A stretch of DNA of 6,745 nt. Source: Promethearchaeota archaeon CR_4 (GTDB taxonomy: Archaea > Asgardarchaeota > Lokiarchaeia > Sigyniarchaeales > CR-4). The position numbers and the translations under genes are program-made. The stretch covers positions 2,462 to 9,206 of the forward strand of contig MBAA01000029.1 in NCBI GenBank assembly GCA_001940655.1, read 5' to 3'. Of the stretch, positions 5,377-6,745 are shown piece after piece. The notes beneath the pieces were generated by a model. That model was not told the origin of the DNA. It did not search any database and saw only the letters and a program-made list of their open reading frames with translations. Positions within the stretch are counted from its first letter, which is position 1. Each line of letters begins with the position of its first letter.

Positions 5377-5457
5377 ATGCGCGTACAAAAAAATATGAAT
5401 GATCTTCTTCTAAATAGAATAGATAACCCAGGTTCCAACGAGAATTGTGGAGGTTAG
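5377..5457 (+). CDS. possible 26-residue leader peptide
   Basis: A short frame opens with ATG at 5377 and ends in TAG at 5455-5457, only 3 nt before the ATG of the 198-residue gene. Its last codons contain that gene's GGAGGT ribosome site. AGGAG (5370-5374) precedes the ATG, but only 2 nt away, which is tighter than usual. The peptide begins MRVQKNMNDLLLNRID and has no recognised motif. The arrangement would allow translational coupling, with ribosomes ending here and restarting at 5461. It may equally be chance. Confidence 0.22.
   Translation: MRVQKNMNDLLLNRIDNPGSNENCGG
5449..5454 (+). promoter_or_regulatory. strong Shine-Dalgarno site (GGAGGT)
   Basis: GGAGGT lies 6 nt before the ATG at 5461. 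It is the clearest ribosome binding site in the window and fixes the start of the 198-residue protein. It also shows that the host uses an ordinary anti-Shine-Dalgarno. Confidence 0.7.
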
Positions 5458-5460
5458 GAA

Positions 5461-6057
5461 ATGGTCGACAGGAGGCGAAAAAACACGGGGAGAAAATACA
5501 TCATACCTTATAAGAGGGCAAATAAGGAAAAATTGACATCCAAACTTGCCCAAGATAAGACGCGGCAGGTGACCTGTGAAATGTGCGGGGCAGCTCTCCC
5601 GCTTGCAGACGCGGCATTCCGAAAGGAGGGAACCCGTGTGTGGTACGAATGTCCTCCGTGTTATGCAGTTCACCATCCCCCTCGAGCAATTCAAGATATG
5701 CAGAAACCCGAAACCCGCTATTCCCCACAACCTGCTTCGGAGGCACAGGTGGAATACATTAAAATCCTCTCGAACTACGATTCCACAAAAAATGAGGATG
5801 CCCAAGACATCCACAATTTCCTCGAGCAGCTTAAACGAACCACGATTGAATCGCTCTCAAAAGGCGAGGCACATAAATTAATCGGGATACTGCTCGCGAG
5901 ACCTGTGCAATATCGCTTTCCCTGCGGGCGGGAACTGCAGATGACAAAACAGGAGTGTAACCGCTGTACGGTGATGGGCGGGGACTTGGAAGCGTGCTTG
6001 CACTGGTGCGATTGGGAGCAAGAACCAAACTCCTGTCCAAGTTGGACAGGTCACTAG
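5461..6057 (+). CDS. zinc-ribbon-like protein with phage/plasmid-type helical module
   Basis: This 198-residue protein is not a named family I can give. Its basic N-terminus (RRRKNTGRK) precedes a likely zinc ribbon, C39-x2-C42 and C64-x2-C67. The middle, PASEAQVEYIKIL (about residues 91-103) and SLSKGEAHKLIGILLARP (about 131-148), matches a two-helix pattern of type ASxxQxxxI ... LsxxEAxxLI that I know from many phage and plasmid proteins linked to recombination and DNA handling. A second Cys cluster follows (155, 166, 169, 179, 183, 192), which could bind another metal. It is probably a soluble nucleic-acid-binding protein; no catalytic site is seen. Translation starts from a strong GGAGGT. 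The last codons lie within a 19-bp palindrome, and the gene ends in TAG. Base composition is between the GC-rich islands and the AT-rich genes. Confidence 0.65.
   Translation: MVDRRRKNTGRKYIIPYKRANKEKLTSKLAQDKTRQVTCEMCGAALPLADAAFRKEGTRVWYECPPCYAVHHPPRAIQDMQKPETRYSPQPASEAQVEYIKILSNYDSTKNEDAQDIHNFLEQLKRTTIESLSKGEAHKLIGILLARPVQYRFPCGRELQMTKQECNRCTVMGGDLEACLHWCDWEQEPNSCPSWTGH
6032..6050 (+). terminator. 19-bp palindrome at the 3' end of the zinc-ribbon gene
   Basis: CCTGTCCAA and TTGGACAGG (6032-6040 and 6042-6050) are exact reverse complements around a single G, inside the last codons of the gene (stop at 6055-6057). As RNA it gives a GC-containing 7-bp stem with a 5-nt loop, followed about 10 nt later by AATTTT. 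That is compatible with a terminator or an RNA-protecting hairpin. As DNA it is an almost uninterrupted palindrome that could bind a dimeric protein. Confidence 0.4.
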
Positions 6058-6203
6058 GTAATTTTGTGCGCAAGTTCTCCCCAAAAAATTCTTGGATTTC
6101 AAGGATCCCCGAGGTTCCAAACGCGTCCTGAAACCCCACACACTGGACTATTACCTCAGATGAGAAAATAGGGATAAATAGTTATTTTTCTAGATTTCCC
6201 CAG

Positions 6204-6217
6204 AAATTGTACAATTT
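6204..6217. repeat. perfect 14-bp AT palindrome
   Basis: AAATTGTACAATTT reads the same on both strands and touches the TAA stop (6217-6219) of the minus-strand PLD-like gene. It lies in the convergent gap of about 160 bp. It may be part of a weak bidirectional terminator or a binding site; the stem is AT-only apart from the central GTAC. Confidence 0.3.
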
Positions 6218-6726
6218 TAATTCCATTCTATCTTTCTAATAAAGTCATATTGTCGTACTTGGGAATTTTGTTCACATACTTGCCACCATTTTTCAAAACT
6301 AAGACGTAACGATTGATAATCACTTCCAGTTAATTCGATTACGTGAGACTCCCGTTTTTCTCCAATTCCGTTTAATGATGTACCTAAGAACCAAGCTCGA
6401 TCCTTTGTAACAATCCATCGATCATGAACAGTAACCTTTATGTCTAAAAATCCATATTGAAGGGATTTGAGTTTTTGTCTAAATGTGACGAGTTTATTAT
6501 CCAGATCAGGAGATATCCCCGTTGGACCCTTTTTTCCGCCAATGATCTTTATATCACAATTCGGGACAATTGAATCTATGAGGTTAATGCTTTCCACACA
6601 AAAATATGGGTCTATGATGTCAAGAGATCCTTTGATTCTATCCTTGAGTAAATCGCAGAAACCTACTTTACCTGGCGATCCCGTAGGAAGTACCTTTCCT
6701 TGTCCCTCCTGTAACTTTTTCTCCAT
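6217..6726 (-). CDS. PLD-like (HKD-related) domain protein, probably 5'-partial
   Basis: The 169 visible residues form a phospholipase-D-like module: LDIIDPYF (about residues 35-42), a strand CDIKIIGGKKG (57-67), then VHDRWIVTKDRAWFLGTSLNGIGEK (from residue 100). H101 and the Asp/Lys after it stand where the HxK(x4)D motif lies, with Arg in place of the usual Lys, and GTSLN is the typical following turn. This variant with one HDR motif is common as a C-terminal module of bacterial and archaeal defence or MIT-C-like proteins; single-motif forms dimerise when they act as nucleases. The ATG at 6726 has no ribosome site, and the frame stays open to the window edge (QRLVKR precedes it), so a longer protein truncated by the window is likely. 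The gene is AT-rich and convergent with the zinc-ribbon gene. Nuclease activity is inferred. Confidence 0.6.
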   Translation of the reverse strand: MEKKLQEGQGKVLPTGSPGKVGFCDLLKDRIKGSLDIIDPYFCVESINLIDSIVPNCDIKIIGGKKGPTGISPDLDNKLVTFRQKLKSLQYGFLDIKVTVHDRWIVTKDRAWFLGTSLNGIGEKRESHVIELTGSDYQSLRLSFEKWWQVCEQNSQVRQYDFIRKIEWN

Positions 6727-6745
6727 TCTTTTTACTAAGCGTTGA

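Larger units (their letters stand above)
4989..5460. other. divergent intergenic region dense in inverted repeats
   Basis: This 470-bp region separates the minus-strand nuclease gene from the plus-strand zinc-ribbon gene. It holds at least five inverted repeats: 5000-5048, 5161-5175, 5184-5204, 5211-5268 and 5322-5342. A minor one (GATAT/ATATC) lies at 5288-5303. It also has a TATA-like box (5147-5155), repeated GATAACC words and a possible 26-codon leader ORF (5377-5457). It likely carries control sites for both flanking genes and may also encode a structured RNA or a recombination site. Confidence 0.5.

Noticed and set aside
5410..5814. Minus-strand frame of 134 codons opposite the zinc-ribbon gene
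   Set aside because: The opposite strand has a strong GGAGGT site and cysteine motifs. This frame has neither a ribosome site nor a motif.
6058..6174. Readthrough of the zinc-ribbon gene's TAG
   Set aside because: The frame continues for about 38 codons, but the residues have no motif and a hairpin lies just before the stop, so ordinary termination is the better reading.
1..6745. CRISPR array, tRNA or rRNA
   Set aside because: No regularly spaced repeats of 20-40 bp and no cloverleaf or conserved rRNA segment were seen on either strand.

Overview
The window comes from an AT-rich prokaryotic accessory region. I favour an archaeon, with low confidence: there are TTTATATA/TTTATAAA-like boxes, a TTG start and Shine-Dalgarno sites, but no convincing sigma70 promoter pair, and no rRNA, tRNA or housekeeping marker that would fix the lineage. 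Two stretches stand out as visibly GC-rich islands: the transposase gene at about 395-1690 and the core of the nuclease gene at about 4510-4960. This suggests a mosaic of pieces with different origins.

Layout, left to right. Positions 1-308 hold no convincing gene, only small hairpins, a T-run and a TATA-like box. An IS-type element (about 309-1730) carries a minus-strand DDE transposase whose frame is cut by a single in-frame TAG at 1043-1045. Next come a plus-strand GIY-YIG-type nuclease gene (1771-2118) and, in the same frame after its stop, a remnant that looks like the C-terminal beta-barrel of a Mu/IS481-type integrase (to 2361). A 300-bp AT-rich gap follows. Two minus-strand genes then encode PD-(D/E)XK-type nucleases: a 555-residue protein with a large unrecognised N-terminal region (2662-4329) and a compact 168-residue protein (4482-4988).

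The interval 4989-5460 is non-coding apart from a possible 26-codon leader ORF, and it is packed with inverted repeats. They include a perfect 9-bp-arm palindrome built on GGGATAAC and a 9-bp-arm repeat just upstream of the 168-residue nuclease gene. A plus-strand gene with a strong GGAGGT ribosome binding site (5461-6057) encodes a 198-residue zinc-ribbon-like protein with a helical module often seen in phage and plasmid proteins. It ends in a 19-bp palindrome. Convergent to it, a minus-strand PLD-like protein (6217-6726, probably continuing past the window edge) closes the window.

Taken together, four unrelated nuclease-type folds (GIY-YIG, two PD-(D/E)XK and a PLD/HKD-like domain) plus a DDE transposase lie within 6.7 kb, with no methyltransferase, helicase or CRISPR array in view. 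The sequence supports a nuclease-rich mobile or defence-type island. It does not show that the genes work as one system, because they lie on both strands and differ in composition.
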